Positions 1 to 8,405 of a stretch of 22,604 bases of DNA are shown piece after piece. The translations under genes were made by a program, and so were the position numbers. Source of the stretch: Oppiella nova (lineage: Eukaryota > Arthropoda > Arachnida > Sarcoptiformes > Oppiidae); NCBI GenBank assembly GCA_905397405.1, contig CAJPVJ010000590.1, positions 1 to 22,604 of the forward strand. Reading direction: 5' to 3'. The notes beneath the pieces were generated by a model. The model did no database searches and was not told the DNA's origin. It worked only from the letters and a program-made list of their open reading frames with translations. Each line of letters opens with the position of its first letter. Within the stretch, counting starts at the first letter, position 1.

Positions 1-726
1 AATAAGAAACTAAATTTCGATGATTATACTAGCATTTATTTCGCAAGTATTGATTCTAGGCATTGTCAATATGTTTTTTCAAAACTTAGAATGGATGTAA
101 AATTAATGACTTTTGATGATGGTACAGCAAATATTGTTAAAAATAGTATCTATTCTTATGATAAGTCAAATATTTTGAAAAAAATAATTATGTATCTTGT
201 GGGTGTTAAGCATTCTATTGGCTCATTAAGGAAGAGGTCGATAAGGCACTATACAATTTATAACAACATAGATAATGTATTTACTAATTTGAGTTTTATA
301 GAGTTGATGCCTTCGACTATTTTACTTAATGATATAAGGGGAAAGGAAAAAAATATATTTTTAGGACAACCCATTAAAGAGCTATTTGATGGTAATGAAA
401 GTTTTGATTTAAATTTTATGCTGGAAAAATATAATATTGAAGATTATTTCCCTCACCCTAGAGAGGGCGAGGGAAATATTAGGAATGTTAATATTGTTAA
501 AACGAATTTAGTATTTGAAGATTATATATTCAATATTTTTGACCAGAATTTTAGTAAAATAAATGTTTATACTTTTATTAGTAGCGCAGCATTAAATATT
601 GTGAATATCAATGGGGTCGAAGTTAATTTTATGTTTAATTCTTTTTTAATGGAAAAATATAGTGAAATTTATAATTTGGCAAAGAAATTAGGGGCTAATT
701 TGGTAAATCTGGATAATCATGAGTGA
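1..726 (+). CDS. GT52-family (sialyltransferase-like) capsule glycosyltransferase, 5' end outside window
   Basis: The reading frame is open from base 1 to the TGA at 724-726, so the gene starts upstream of the window and 241 codons of its C-terminal part are visible. Methionine codon 91 is internal: the preceding codons read SIDSRHCQYVFSKL and run straight into the VKLMTFDDGTAN motif. The DDGTAN segment and, about 110 residues later, YFPHPRE are hallmarks I associate with glycosyltransferase family 52, which includes Lst/Lic3-type alpha-2,3-sialyltransferases and related LPS and capsule transferases. It probably acts at the cytoplasmic face of the inner membrane, adding one sugar to the lipid-linked K unit. 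Donor and acceptor cannot be read from the sequence; a nonulosonic acid donor is possible but no such synthesis gene is in the window. Composition is very AT-rich, like the next two genes. Family confidence is moderate to good; specificity is unknown. Confidence 0.75.
   Translation, partial: NKKLNFDDYTSIYFASIDSRHCQYVFSKLRMDVKLMTFDDGTANIVKNSIYSYDKSNILKKIIMYLVGVKHSIGSLRKRSIRHYTIYNNIDNVFTNLSFIELMPSTILLNDIRGKEKNIFLGQPIKELFDGNESFDLNFMLEKYNIEDYFPHPREGEGNIRNVNIVKTNLVFEDYIFNIFDQNFSKINVYTFISSAALNIVNINGVEVNFMFNSFLMEKYSEIYNLAKKLGANLVNLDNHE
445..478. repeat. Strong inverted repeat inside the GT52-like gene
   Basis: Two 15-base arms (445-459 and 464-478) pair with a single mismatch (A455 opposite C468) around a 4-base AGAG loop. 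It is a conspicuously GC-rich hairpin in an otherwise AT-rich gene, and it coincides with the codons for the PHPRE family motif. No U-tract follows, so it is not an intrinsic terminator. It may be chance created by the codons used for this motif. Confidence 0.6.
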
Positions 727-741
727 TTTTTTTTTAATGAA

Positions 742-750
742 TGATATAAT
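742..750 (+). promoter_or_regulatory. Possible extended -10 promoter element before wzy
   Basis: The 74-base gap before wzy contains TGATATAAT, a perfect TATAAT hexamer (745-750) with the TGn extension. No good -35 is present at 722-727. A start near 757 would give a short leader to the wzy ATG at 801. In DNA this AT-rich, such a match can arise by chance, so it is only a candidate. Confidence 0.25.
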
Positions 751-800
751 GTATTCTAAGATTTTATCAAGAATATATTGTTTATAAAAGGCTAGATTAG

Positions 801-2084
801 ATGAAGTTCTATGCAAATAACTTTTTTTTTAGTGCATTTTTATTAATTTTTATATTTATTTTTGTTTTGACTTTTGATTTGAAGTTTGACTTGGTAGGCT
901 TTTCTTTTTTAATAAATTGTTTTTTAACATGTTTCTTGATTGCATTGTCATTACAGAAAATTATTAGTACAATTTTATTTTATTATATTTTTAATTTAAT
1001 TTTTTTAATAACTATTCCATGGGTTCAATATTCTAATAACATTATTATATGGTCAAAAATATCCTTTATTGAGTCTGATTTTTTAATTGCAAACTTTGTG
1101 ATATTTTTAACTAGTGTTTTTGTTTTTTTAATATATTTTTTTATCCCTAATTTTAAATTTTCAGTACAAAATATTGTCTTAAAACGTCCAAATTTTTTGA
1201 TTAGTTGTATTGTTTGTATTGTTTGCTTTATGCTGGTTTTGTATTCCTTAAATTTTAATATATTGAGAGTTTTTTTTCGAGGTCTTTCTGATGATGATAC
1301 TGATTACTCTTTAAACCCTTTATTGGCTATTGTTGTTTATTTGGCGAGATTTATTCCAGCTTTTTTATTTTTAAGATTTACTTTTAATGGCGAAAAACAT
1401 CAGAAAATTATATTTTTTATTTTTACTTTATTATGTGCTTTTCCTACGGGAATAACTAGGTTTATGGTCGCATATATCTACTTGCCAATTTTATTAGCTT
1501 ATTTTCCCAAGTTTAAAAAATCTAAAGATATAACTTTTGTTATGTTCCTTTCTATATTTATGATTTTTCCATTTTTAAATCAATTTAGATATTATTCATC
1601 TAATGCTAGTATTAATTTTTTGCCTGATTTAAATTTTGTTAATGAGGCTCATTTTGATGCTTATCAAAATCTAATGGAAGTGATAAGGTTTGATTTCATC
1701 ACTTTTGGTCACCAACTTTTAGGTGTTTTTCTATTTTTTGTACCAAGGAATTTTTGGCCAGAAAAACCAGTTGGAAGCGGTTATTTTTTAGCAGAGGAAT
1801 ATGGTTATAGATTTAATAATATTTCTATGCCATTTCTAGGTGAAGGCTTTGTTAATTTTGGATATTTTGGTTTTTTGATATTTCCTTTTGTGCTAGCAGT
1901 ATTTATGAAGCTAATAGATTCTGCATATTTAACAAGATATAATGTTTCTGATAATAATTTTTATATTATTAAAGGAGTTTTTTATTGCTCTGCTTTATTT
2001 TTTATGATGCGGGGAGATTTATTATCATCCTTTAGTTTTATGTTGGCAGGTGTTTTTGCTATTAAAATTTCAGAGAAAATATAG
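801..2084 (+). CDS. wzy: Wzy, K-unit (oligosaccharide repeat unit) polymerase
   Basis: A 427-residue, overwhelmingly hydrophobic protein with roughly ten to twelve predicted membrane spans, for example near residues 8-25, 31-51, 55-75, 94-115, 132-151 and 175-193, with more beyond 200. A large hydrophilic loop spans about 263-345, the layout expected of Wzy polymerases. Within this loop PRNFWPEKP (residues 315-323) followed by a GSGY segment resembles the conserved region of O-antigen/capsule polymerases. It would join lipid-linked K units on the periplasmic side of the inner membrane and decide the linkage between repeats. An AAAGG ribosome site (787-791) lies 9 bases before the ATG. Wzx flippase is a less likely alternative, since that family has a different length and no large loop of this kind. 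Composition is extremely T-rich, typical of the serotype-specific centre of a K locus and suggesting lateral exchange. Confidence 0.85.
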   Translation: MKFYANNFFFSAFLLIFIFIFVLTFDLKFDLVGFSFLINCFLTCFLIALSLQKIISTILFYYIFNLIFLITIPWVQYSNNIIIWSKISFIESDFLIANFVIFLTSVFVFLIYFFIPNFKFSVQNIVLKRPNFLISCIVCIVCFMLVLYSLNFNILRVFFRGLSDDDTDYSLNPLLAIVVYLARFIPAFLFLRFTFNGEKHQKIIFFIFTLLCAFPTGITRFMVAYIYLPILLAYFPKFKKSKDITFVMFLSIFMIFPFLNQFRYYSSNASINFLPDLNFVNEAHFDAYQNLMEVIRFDFITFGHQLLGVFLFFVPRNFWPEKPVGSGYFLAEEYGYRFNNISMPFLGEGFVNFGYFGFLIFPFVLAVFMKLIDSAYLTRYNVSDNNFYIIKGVFYCSALFFMMRGDLLSSFSFMLAGVFAIKISEKI

Positions 2085-2110
2085 AAGCTTATGATTTATT
2101 GGAATAAATA

Positions 2111-3244
2111 ATGAAAATTTTGGTAGATGCATCTATAATATCTATTGGTGGAGGGGTACAAGTTGCTTTATCCGTAATAGAGAATATTGCTAATGATAAT
2201 GACTTTGATGTTATTTGTGTAACAAATCCTGAAATAGATCGACAATTATCTGAAAATACGAAATCTAAGTTTAAGCATTATTATGTTGAAGATATAGTTC
2301 CTATATATTCGAAGTTTAAACAAGGTGGCCGGTTGTCATTAATTGAGAAGAAACATAACCCTGATTTTGTATTTGTGGTTTTTGGACCAGCATATTGGAA
2401 ACCTAAGGCAAAGACATTACAAGGTTTTGCATTGGGAAAAATGTTATATCAGAAAGAATTAAAAGTAGGTTTTTTTGAAAAGCTTTTGAATTCAATAAAA
2501 GCACAAATTTTTAAATGGTCAAATAGCTATTTGCTTGTTGAAACTGAATTAGTTAAAAAGAAGTTAGCAAAATATTTAAATTATGTTGATGGTAAAATTT
2601 TTGTCATTGGAAATTCGTATAGCCCAAATTTCAAAAAAAATATTATTGAATATGAAACTAAACTTTTCCCTGCAAATGATGTTTTTCAGATACTTATCCC
2701 AGGAAGTTATTATCCTCATAAGAATTTAGAACGAATTATTTTTTCCTTAAAAAAATTAAAAGTACATTTTAGTGAAGGGCATATTCAACATTTAAAGTTA
2801 GTATTTACTATTCCAGAGCAATCTGAAGGTTGGAATAAATTATTTGGTCTTGCTCAAGAGAATGGGGTTGAAGGGCTTATTGAAACAGTGGGATTTGTAG
2901 AAAATGCAAGGTTTGCAGAACTATACTTGAAAAGTAACGCTATAATGTGTGCTAGTCTTGTGGAGTCTTCTACAGCAGTATTCCCAGAAGCATTTCTAGC
3001 AAATAGGCCATTATTAGTAAGTGATCGTCCCTTTGCGAGAGAATTATGTGAAAATGCGGCAGTATATTTTGACCCTCTTGATGAAATAAGTATTGCAGAT
3101 GCAATTATTCAACTTTTATCCAATGAATCTTTACAAAGATCATTAGTAGAAAATGGCAAAAATGTTCTTTTGAAAAATTATCCTTCTGCGGATGAGAAAT
3201 GGGCTTTACAGAAAGATTTAATCTTAAAATTGAATGGAAAATAG
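2111..3244 (+). CDS. Family 4 glycosyltransferase (GT-B fold) of the K locus
   Basis: A 377-residue GT-B glycosyltransferase. The N-terminus MKILVDASIISIGGGVQVAL carries the glycine-rich loop typical of GT4 acceptor domains. The C-terminal domain starts around residue 190 with ILIPGSYYPHKNLERII, the usual form of the second domain in this group. E285 and E293 form the EX7E motif (ESSTAVFPE) that binds the nucleotide-sugar donor, followed by NRPLLVSDRPFARELC. There is no signal peptide; it should act at the cytoplasmic membrane surface on the growing undecaprenyl-linked K unit. It starts 26 bases after wzy, with a weak GGA ribosome site, and is probably co-transcribed with it. Donor, acceptor and linkage cannot be deduced. 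Base composition is as AT-rich as wzy. Confidence 0.85.
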   Translation: MKILVDASIISIGGGVQVALSVIENIANDNDFDVICVTNPEIDRQLSENTKSKFKHYYVEDIVPIYSKFKQGGRLSLIEKKHNPDFVFVVFGPAYWKPKAKTLQGFALGKMLYQKELKVGFFEKLLNSIKAQIFKWSNSYLLVETELVKKKLAKYLNYVDGKIFVIGNSYSPNFKKNIIEYETKLFPANDVFQILIPGSYYPHKNLERIIFSLKKLKVHFSEGHIQHLKLVFTIPEQSEGWNKLFGLAQENGVEGLIETVGFVENARFAELYLKSNAIMCASLVESSTAVFPEAFLANRPLLVSDRPFARELCENAAVYFDPLDEISIADAIIQLLSNESLQRSLVENGKNVLLKNYPSADEKWALQKDLILKLNGK

Positions 3245-3253
3245 TGACTAAAT

Positions 3254-4288
3254 ATGTTTGAAAATAAAGTTTTATTACTTACAGGTGGTACAGGATCATT
3301 CGGCAATGCTGTGCTAAAGCGTTTTTTAGACAGTGATTTTAAAGAGATCCGTATCTTTAGTCGCGATGAAAAAAAACAAGATGATATGCGTAAAAAGTAC
3401 CAATCATCTAAGCTTAAGTTTTACATTGGCGATGTCCGTGATTTTAATTCAGTTCTCAACGTAACACGTGGTGTGGATTATATTTTTCATGCGGCTGCAC
3501 TCAAGCAAGTTCCTTCATGTGAGTTCTATCCTTTAGAAGCCGTTAAAACGAATGTTTTAGGTACAGAAAATTTACTCGAAGCCGCAATTCAAAATAAAGT
3601 TTCTCGTGTGGTGTGCTTAAGTACAGATAAAGCTGTTTATCCAATCAATGCTATGGGGATTTCCAAAGCAATGATGGAGAAAGTAATGGTTGCAAAATCA
3701 CGTAATCTTGAGGGAACAGGGACCGTCATTTGTGGTACTCGTTATGGCAATGTGATGGCGTCTCGAGGTTCAGTTATTCCATTATTTGTCGACCAGATAC
3801 GAGCAGAGAAACCAATTACGATTACAGATCCACATATGACTCGCTTCATGATGACACTTGAAGATGCGGTTGATCTTGTGCTGTATGCTTTTAATCATGG
3901 TCAAAATGGTGATATTTTCGTACAAAAAGCACCAGCAGCAACGATTGATACACTAGCACGTGCAATCACACAAATGCTTGATAAGGAAGACCACCAAATC
4001 AATGTGATTGGTACTCGTCATGGTGAAAAAGCTTTCGAAGCACTTCTGAGTCGAGAAGAAAAAGCATGTGCTGAAGACCTTGGAGATTACTTTAGAGTCC
4101 CAGCAGATCAGCGTGATCTAAACTATGAAAAATATATTGAGGACGGCAATACTAAAGTCGTCGAGTATGAAGATTATAACTCACACAATACAACACGTTT
4201 AGATGTTGAAGGTATGAAAAAATTATTGCTTAAACTTGAATTTATCCGTGATTTAACAAACGGTATTTACAAATCACCTGAGGTTTAA
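3254..4288 (+). CDS. fnlA: FnlA, UDP-GlcNAc 4,6-dehydratase / 5-epimerase
   Basis: A 344-residue extended short-chain dehydrogenase, first enzyme of UDP-N-acetyl-L-fucosamine synthesis (CapE/WbjB/FnlA type). It converts UDP-GlcNAc to a 4-keto-6-deoxy-L-arabino sugar. The NADP-binding loop TGGTGSFG occupies residues 10-17. The catalytic region reads STDKAVYPINAMGISK, where the usual SDR tyrosine of YxxxK is replaced by methionine, a normal feature of this subgroup. FSRDEKKQDDMRKKY and AAALKQVPSCEFYP are strongly characteristic of the family, and length is typical. It is cytoplasmic. The ATG at 3254 gives the normal N-terminus but has a weak ribosome site, only 9 bases after the previous stop, suggesting coupling. 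fnlB follows after one base. A clear change to less extreme base composition begins here. Confidence 0.95.
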   Translation: MFENKVLLLTGGTGSFGNAVLKRFLDSDFKEIRIFSRDEKKQDDMRKKYQSSKLKFYIGDVRDFNSVLNVTRGVDYIFHAAALKQVPSCEFYPLEAVKTNVLGTENLLEAAIQNKVSRVVCLSTDKAVYPINAMGISKAMMEKVMVAKSRNLEGTGTVICGTRYGNVMASRGSVIPLFVDQIRAEKPITITDPHMTRFMMTLEDAVDLVLYAFNHGQNGDIFVQKAPAATIDTLARAITQMLDKEDHQINVIGTRHGEKAFEALLSREEKACAEDLGDYFRVPADQRDLNYEKYIEDGNTKVVEYEDYNSHNTTRLDVEGMKKLLLKLEFIRDLTNGIYKSPEV

Positions 4289-4289
4289 A

Positions 4290-5402
4290 ATGAAAGTTTT
4301 GATTACTGGTGCAAATGGTTTTGTTGCGAAAAATTTGATTCAGTATTTATCTGAAAAAGAAAATATTGAAATATTGAAATATTATCGCGATTCAACTGAG
4401 CAAGAGTTAGAGCAATTAGTTTTAGATGCTGAATGGATTATACATTTAGCTGGTGTAAATCGACCTAAAAACGATGGTGAATTTATAGAAGGGAATGTTT
4501 CACTTACTGAAAAAATTTGTGACATTCTACGAGAAAATAAGAAAAAAACACCAATTATATTATCTTCTTCTATTCAGGCAGAAAGAGATAATGTCTATGG
4601 TCAAAGCAAACTTGGTGGCGAACAAGCATTGACCAAATTAAATCAAGAAAATGAGAATCCAATTTACATTTCTAGAATGGTCAATATTTTTGGTAAATGG
4701 TCTAAACCGAACTATAACTCAGCAGTTGCAACTTTTTGTTATAACATTGCAAATGATTTACCTATACAAATCAATGATCCAAATGCATTGATTCGATTGG
4801 TATATATTGATGATGTCGTTGAAACGATTTGGAATATTTTAAATCAAAAATATCCAGCAAATGAGCCATTTGAAATTAAACCTGAATATCAAATTACAGT
4901 AGGACGACTTGCTGAAACAATTTATGGATTTAAAGGTTCAAGAGAGTCTTTGATTACGGATCGAGTAGGTGTAGGTTTAACTCGTGCTTTGTATTCAACA
5001 TACTTAAGTTTTTTTAGTCCTAAGCAGTTTGATTATACCGTAACGAAATATGGTGATGATCGTGGTGTATTTGTTGAAATGTTGAAAACTCCTGACGCAG
5101 GGCAATTTTCATATTTTACAGCTCATCCAGGCATTACTCGTGGTGGGCATTATCACCATACCAAGACGGAAAAATTTTTGGTCATTAAAGGGCAGGCCTT
5201 ATTTAAGTTTAAGCATGTGATTACGGGTGAATTTTATCAATTAGAAACCTCTGGTGAAGAGCCTAGAATCGTCGAAACAGTACCAGGTTGGACACATGAT
5301 ATTACCAATATTGGTGATGATGAAATGGTGGTAATGTTATGGGCAAATGAAATATTTGACCGTTCAAAACCTGATACATATGCAATGCCATTATCTAATT
5401 AA
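4290..5402 (+). CDS. fnlB: FnlB, bifunctional SDR-cupin reductase/epimerase for UDP-L-FucNAc
   Basis: A 370-residue CapF/WbjC/FnlB enzyme with two domains. Residues 1 to about 245 form an extended SDR reductase with TGANGFVA at 6-13 and the catalytic Y103-x3-K107 pair (YGQSK). Residues from about 255 form a cupin with metal-ligand candidates H287, H289/H290, E294 and H336 (GGHYHHTKTEKF ... GWTHDI). In the characterised CapF reaction the cupin epimerises C3 of the FnlA product and the SDR reduces the C4 keto group with NADPH, giving UDP-N-acetyl-6-deoxy-L-talosamine. Its ribosome site GAGG (4280-4283) sits inside the end of fnlA, with one base between stop and ATG, so translation is probably coupled. 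Length is full and both domains look intact. Confidence 0.94.
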   Translation: MKVLITGANGFVAKNLIQYLSEKENIEILKYYRDSTEQELEQLVLDAEWIIHLAGVNRPKNDGEFIEGNVSLTEKICDILRENKKKTPIILSSSIQAERDNVYGQSKLGGEQALTKLNQENENPIYISRMVNIFGKWSKPNYNSAVATFCYNIANDLPIQINDPNALIRLVYIDDVVETIWNILNQKYPANEPFEIKPEYQITVGRLAETIYGFKGSRESLITDRVGVGLTRALYSTYLSFFSPKQFDYTVTKYGDDRGVFVEMLKTPDAGQFSYFTAHPGITRGGHYHHTKTEKFLVIKGQALFKFKHVITGEFYQLETSGEEPRIVETVPGWTHDITNIGDDEMVVMLWANEIFDRSKPDTYAMPLSN

Positions 5403-5413
5403 AGAGCTATTTT

Positions 5414-6544
5414 GTGAAAAAATTAAAATTAATGACAGTCGTGGGGACTCGCCCAGAAATTATTCGTTTATCTCGTGTGATGGCCGTCTGTGACAAATAT
5501 TTTGATCACGTTATTGTACATACAGGTCAAAATTATGATTATGAATTAAATGAAATTTTCTTTACGGACTTAGGTATACGTAAGCCAGATCATTTTTTAA
5601 ATGCAGCAGGGGCTACTGGGGCAGAAACAATCGGTAATGTTATTATTGCAGTAGATAAGGTCTTAGAGGAGACTCAACCTGATGCATTATTAGTATTAGG
5701 TGATACCAATAGTTGTACAGCCGTTATTCCAGCAAAGCGTCGTAAAATTCCAACATTCCATATGGAAGCGGGGAACCGTTGTTTTGATATGCGAGTGCCT
5801 GAAGAGATTAATAGACGTATTGTAGATCATACTGCTGATATTAATTTGACTTATAGCACGATTGCTCGTGATTATTTGCTTGCAGAGGGTTTGCCCGCTG
5901 ATCTTGTGATCAAAACAGGTAGTCCAATGTTTGAAGTATTAACTTATTATAAAGATAAGATCAAAGCTTCAAATGTGCTAGAACTATTAAAGTTGAAAGA
6001 GCACGAATATTTTATTGTGAGTGCGCATCGTGAAGAAAATATCAACTCAGATCAAAATTTCTTAGATTTGGTTGAAATGTTAAATGCCGTGGCGGAAAAA
6101 TATAACTATCCTGTGATTGTTTCCACTCATCCTAGAACACGTAAACGTATCGAACAAATGGGGGTATCTTTTCATCCGTTGGTACAATTGTTAAAGCCAT
6201 TGGGTTTTAGTGACTACAATAAATTGCAACTTTCTGCCAAGGCTGCACTTTCTGATAGTGGTACGATCAATGAAGAGTCATCTATTCTTAATTTTCCAGC
6301 ATTAAATTTACGTCAAGCTCATGAAAGACCTGAAGGTATGGAAGAGGCAGCGGTCATGATGGTTGGCTTAACTTCTGAACGTATTTTGCAAGGGTTGCAG
6401 ATTTTAGAATACCAAGCTAGAGGGGACGAAAGAACGCTCCGTTTAGTCGAAGATTACAGTATGCCAAATGTTTCAGAAAAAATAGCGCGCATTATCTTAA
6501 GTTATACAGACTATGTTAATCGTGTAATTTGGAAAAAATATTAA
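5414..6544 (+). CDS. fnlC: FnlC, UDP-L-FucNAc-forming 2-epimerase
   Basis: A 376-residue member of the UDP-GlcNAc 2-epimerase (WecB-like, GT-B fold) family. It catalyses the last step, C2 epimerisation to UDP-N-acetyl-L-fucosamine (CapG/WbjD/FnlC). Family landmarks are VGTRPEIIRLSRV near the N-terminus, HTGQNYDYELN, HMEAGNRCFD with H116 and E118, H205-R206-E207 in SAHREENI, and DSGTINEESS near 290. The start is GTG at 5414, preceded by AGAG seven bases away. It gives the family N-terminus MKKLKLMTVVGTRPE, whereas the next ATG (5432) would remove part of the first beta strand. It follows fnlB by 11 bases. It is cytoplasmic and full length. Confidence 0.95.
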   Translation: MKKLKLMTVVGTRPEIIRLSRVMAVCDKYFDHVIVHTGQNYDYELNEIFFTDLGIRKPDHFLNAAGATGAETIGNVIIAVDKVLEETQPDALLVLGDTNSCTAVIPAKRRKIPTFHMEAGNRCFDMRVPEEINRRIVDHTADINLTYSTIARDYLLAEGLPADLVIKTGSPMFEVLTYYKDKIKASNVLELLKLKEHEYFIVSAHREENINSDQNFLDLVEMLNAVAEKYNYPVIVSTHPRTRKRIEQMGVSFHPLVQLLKPLGFSDYNKLQLSAKAALSDSGTINEESSILNFPALNLRQAHERPEGMEEAAVMMVGLTSERILQGLQILEYQARGDERTLRLVEDYSMPNVSEKIARIILSYTDYVNRVIWKKY

Positions 6545-6556
6545 GGCAATTGGATA

Positions 6557-7747
6557 ATGAAAAAGACATACTTAATAACGGAATATTATCATTCAAATCA
6601 AAATACTACAGGATATCTATTTCATAAGTTGTATATCCATTTGAAAAAGGTATATGGTTCTGAATTAAGTTTGATCATCAAAGAAGATAAAAATAATGAT
6701 GTTATTGATCTTGAAAGCATCATTGTTAAAGATTCAAGTTTAAATAAGAAGAGTCTGATTCAAAGATTGTTTTTTGAATTGCTCATTTCTTTTCGTTTTT
6801 TTATTAAAATAATAAAAAATGTTAAGAAACAAGATCTTGTATTTACAGGGACGACACCTATTTTTTTACTAATTGTCATTTATTTTGCAAAAAAAATGAT
6901 AGGTTTTAAATGGGTGTTACTTGTTCATGATGTATTTCCTGAAAATTTAGTAGCTGCTAAAGTTTTGAAAAAAGAAAACTTCCTTTATAAGATTTTAAAA
7001 AAAGTTTTTGATGTTTTTTATGCAGCCCCTGAAAAGTTGATTGTGATTGGGCAAGATATGAAAAATTTAGTCGATACAAAAACAAATCAGAATAATAGTA
7101 TTGTGATCCAAAATTGGATTGATGAAAATGATATTGAAGTAGAAGAAAAAAGCTCAAATGAGATATTGAAAAAATTAAACTGGGAAAATGAGTCACCAAT
7201 ATTTCAATTTTTTGGTAATATTGGTCGTGTGCAAGGTGTTAGTAATATTATTGAAGCGATTAAATTGATTGAACCTTCTAAAAGACCTAAATTTTTATTT
7301 ATGGGGGATGGAGCATATGTCGAACAACTTAATCACGCAATAGAAACATTAAACGATCCAAATATACAATATATTGGACCTGTACAGCAAAATGCGAAAT
7401 CAAAGGGATTAAATGCTGGAGATATTGCTATCGTAACTTTAGCAGAGGGAATGTTGGGGTTAGGGGTGCCAAGCAAAGCGTATTTTTCAATGGCGGCTGA
7501 TAAGCCTTTATTAGCAATTATGGATGAGTATTCTGAAGTTGCTTGTATGATCAGAGAACATCAAATTGGTTGGGTTGTGCCACCTGAAAACCCTAGACTT
7601 TTAGCAAACGCTATACTAGAAATCATAGCAAGCACTTCAACAGATAATATACTATCGCCTAGAAATGTTTTGATGAATCATTATTCTGAGCCAGTAGCAA
7701 TGAAAAAAATAGTAGAGGTCCTACAAGATGTCTCTAATATTAAATAA
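6557..7747 (+). CDS. GT4 glycosyltransferase, probable L-FucNAc transferase (WbuB-like)
   Basis: A 396-residue GT-B glycosyltransferase. The N-terminal domain includes a strongly hydrophobic stretch around residues 77-120 (FRFFIKIIK ... FLLIVIYFAKKMIGFKWVLL) that should hold it at the membrane. HDVFPENLVAA and FFGNIGRVQGV are shared with WbuB-type enzymes. The C-terminal donor domain runs through YIGPVQQNAK and GLGVPSKAYFSMAADKPLLA. In E. coli O26-type clusters fnlABC is followed by wbuB, whose product transfers L-FucNAc. The same position directly after fnlC, 12 bases away, makes L-FucNAc transfer the best guess here. That assignment is contextual: the GT4 fold is well supported, the donor is inferred. 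The ribosome site AAGG lies at 6543-6546. Confidence 0.8.
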   Translation: MKKTYLITEYYHSNQNTTGYLFHKLYIHLKKVYGSELSLIIKEDKNNDVIDLESIIVKDSSLNKKSLIQRLFFELLISFRFFIKIIKNVKKQDLVFTGTTPIFLLIVIYFAKKMIGFKWVLLVHDVFPENLVAAKVLKKENFLYKILKKVFDVFYAAPEKLIVIGQDMKNLVDTKTNQNNSIVIQNWIDENDIEVEEKSSNEILKKLNWENESPIFQFFGNIGRVQGVSNIIEAIKLIEPSKRPKFLFMGDGAYVEQLNHAIETLNDPNIQYIGPVQQNAKSKGLNAGDIAIVTLAEGMLGLGVPSKAYFSMAADKPLLAIMDEYSEVACMIREHQIGWVVPPENPRLLANAILEIIASTSTDNILSPRNVLMNHYSEPVAMKKIVEVLQDVSNIK

Positions 7748-7767
7748 GAAATTGAGGTTTTATTGTA

Positions 7768-8388
7768 ATGAAAAGACTTGTTGATATCATTATTGCGTCA
7801 ATAGCACTTTTATTACTGTCGCCTATTTTTCTTTTAGTCGCTTATAAGGTGCGTAAAAACCTAGGTTCTCCTATCTTTTTTTATCAAGAGCGCCCAGGGA
7901 AAGACTGTAAACATTTTAGAATGATTAAATTTCGTTCTATGAAAGATGCATTTGATAAAGATGGGCAACCCTTACCCGATGATCAAAGGATTACGCCTTT
8001 TGGACAAAAATTGCGTTCAACTAGTCTAGATGAAATGCCTCAGCTCATTAATGTTCTAAAGGGTGATATGAGCATCGTTGGACCACGGCCACAGCTTCCT
8101 GAATTCGTTGAACACTATACTCTACATCAATTGCGTCGCCATAATGTTAAACCTGGCATGACGGGTCTTGCCCAAGTGAGTGGCCGTAATAATCTTTCTT
8201 GGGAAGAAAAGTTTGATTTAGATGTACAATATGTTGAAAAACAATCAACGCTTCTCGATTTTAAAATTATGTTTAAAACTGTTGTCGTTATGTTTAAAAA
8301 AGAAGGTATAGATTCACCAGATCAAGCTGTTGGGGCAAGTCGTTTCTCAGGCTCTGAACCTACCGATACCAAATCTACCAATCATTAA
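7768..8388 (+). CDS. itrA: ItrA-type initiating sugar-phosphate transferase
   Basis: A 206-residue small polyprenyl-phosphate phosphoglycosyl transferase, the catalytic core of the WbaP/WcaJ/PglC superfamily. It has a single N-terminal membrane segment (about residues 7-26) after a basic MKR start. Core motifs are MIKFRSMKDAF (52-62), the catalytic Asp-Glu pair D88-E89 in LDEMPQL, MSIVGPRPQLPE (101-112) and PGMTGLAQVSGRN. It transfers the first sugar phosphate, usually an N-acetylated hexosamine, from its UDP carrier to undecaprenyl phosphate on the cytoplasmic side. Its place between the serotype genes and galU is standard for Acinetobacter K loci. I cannot tell which first sugar this allele uses; itrA alleles in this genus differ in it. 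The ribosome site GAGGT lies 9 bases upstream. Confidence 0.9.
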   Translation: MKRLVDIIIASIALLLLSPIFLLVAYKVRKNLGSPIFFYQERPGKDCKHFRMIKFRSMKDAFDKDGQPLPDDQRITPFGQKLRSTSLDEMPQLINVLKGDMSIVGPRPQLPEFVEHYTLHQLRRHNVKPGMTGLAQVSGRNNLSWEEKFDLDVQYVEKQSTLLDFKIMFKTVVVMFKKEGIDSPDQAVGASRFSGSEPTDTKSTNH

Positions 8389-8405
8389 TAGTGTTAAAGT
8401 AAATC

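Noticed and set aside
91-726. ATG at 91 as the start of the first gene
   Set aside because: The frame is open to base 1, and the codons before 91 continue a plausible GT52 sequence, so this ATG is internal and the gene begins upstream of the window.
6957-7199. 80-codon minus-strand frame inside the WbuB-like gene
   Set aside because: Serine/phenylalanine/leucine-rich translation of the reverse complement of an AT-rich gene; no independent sign of coding.
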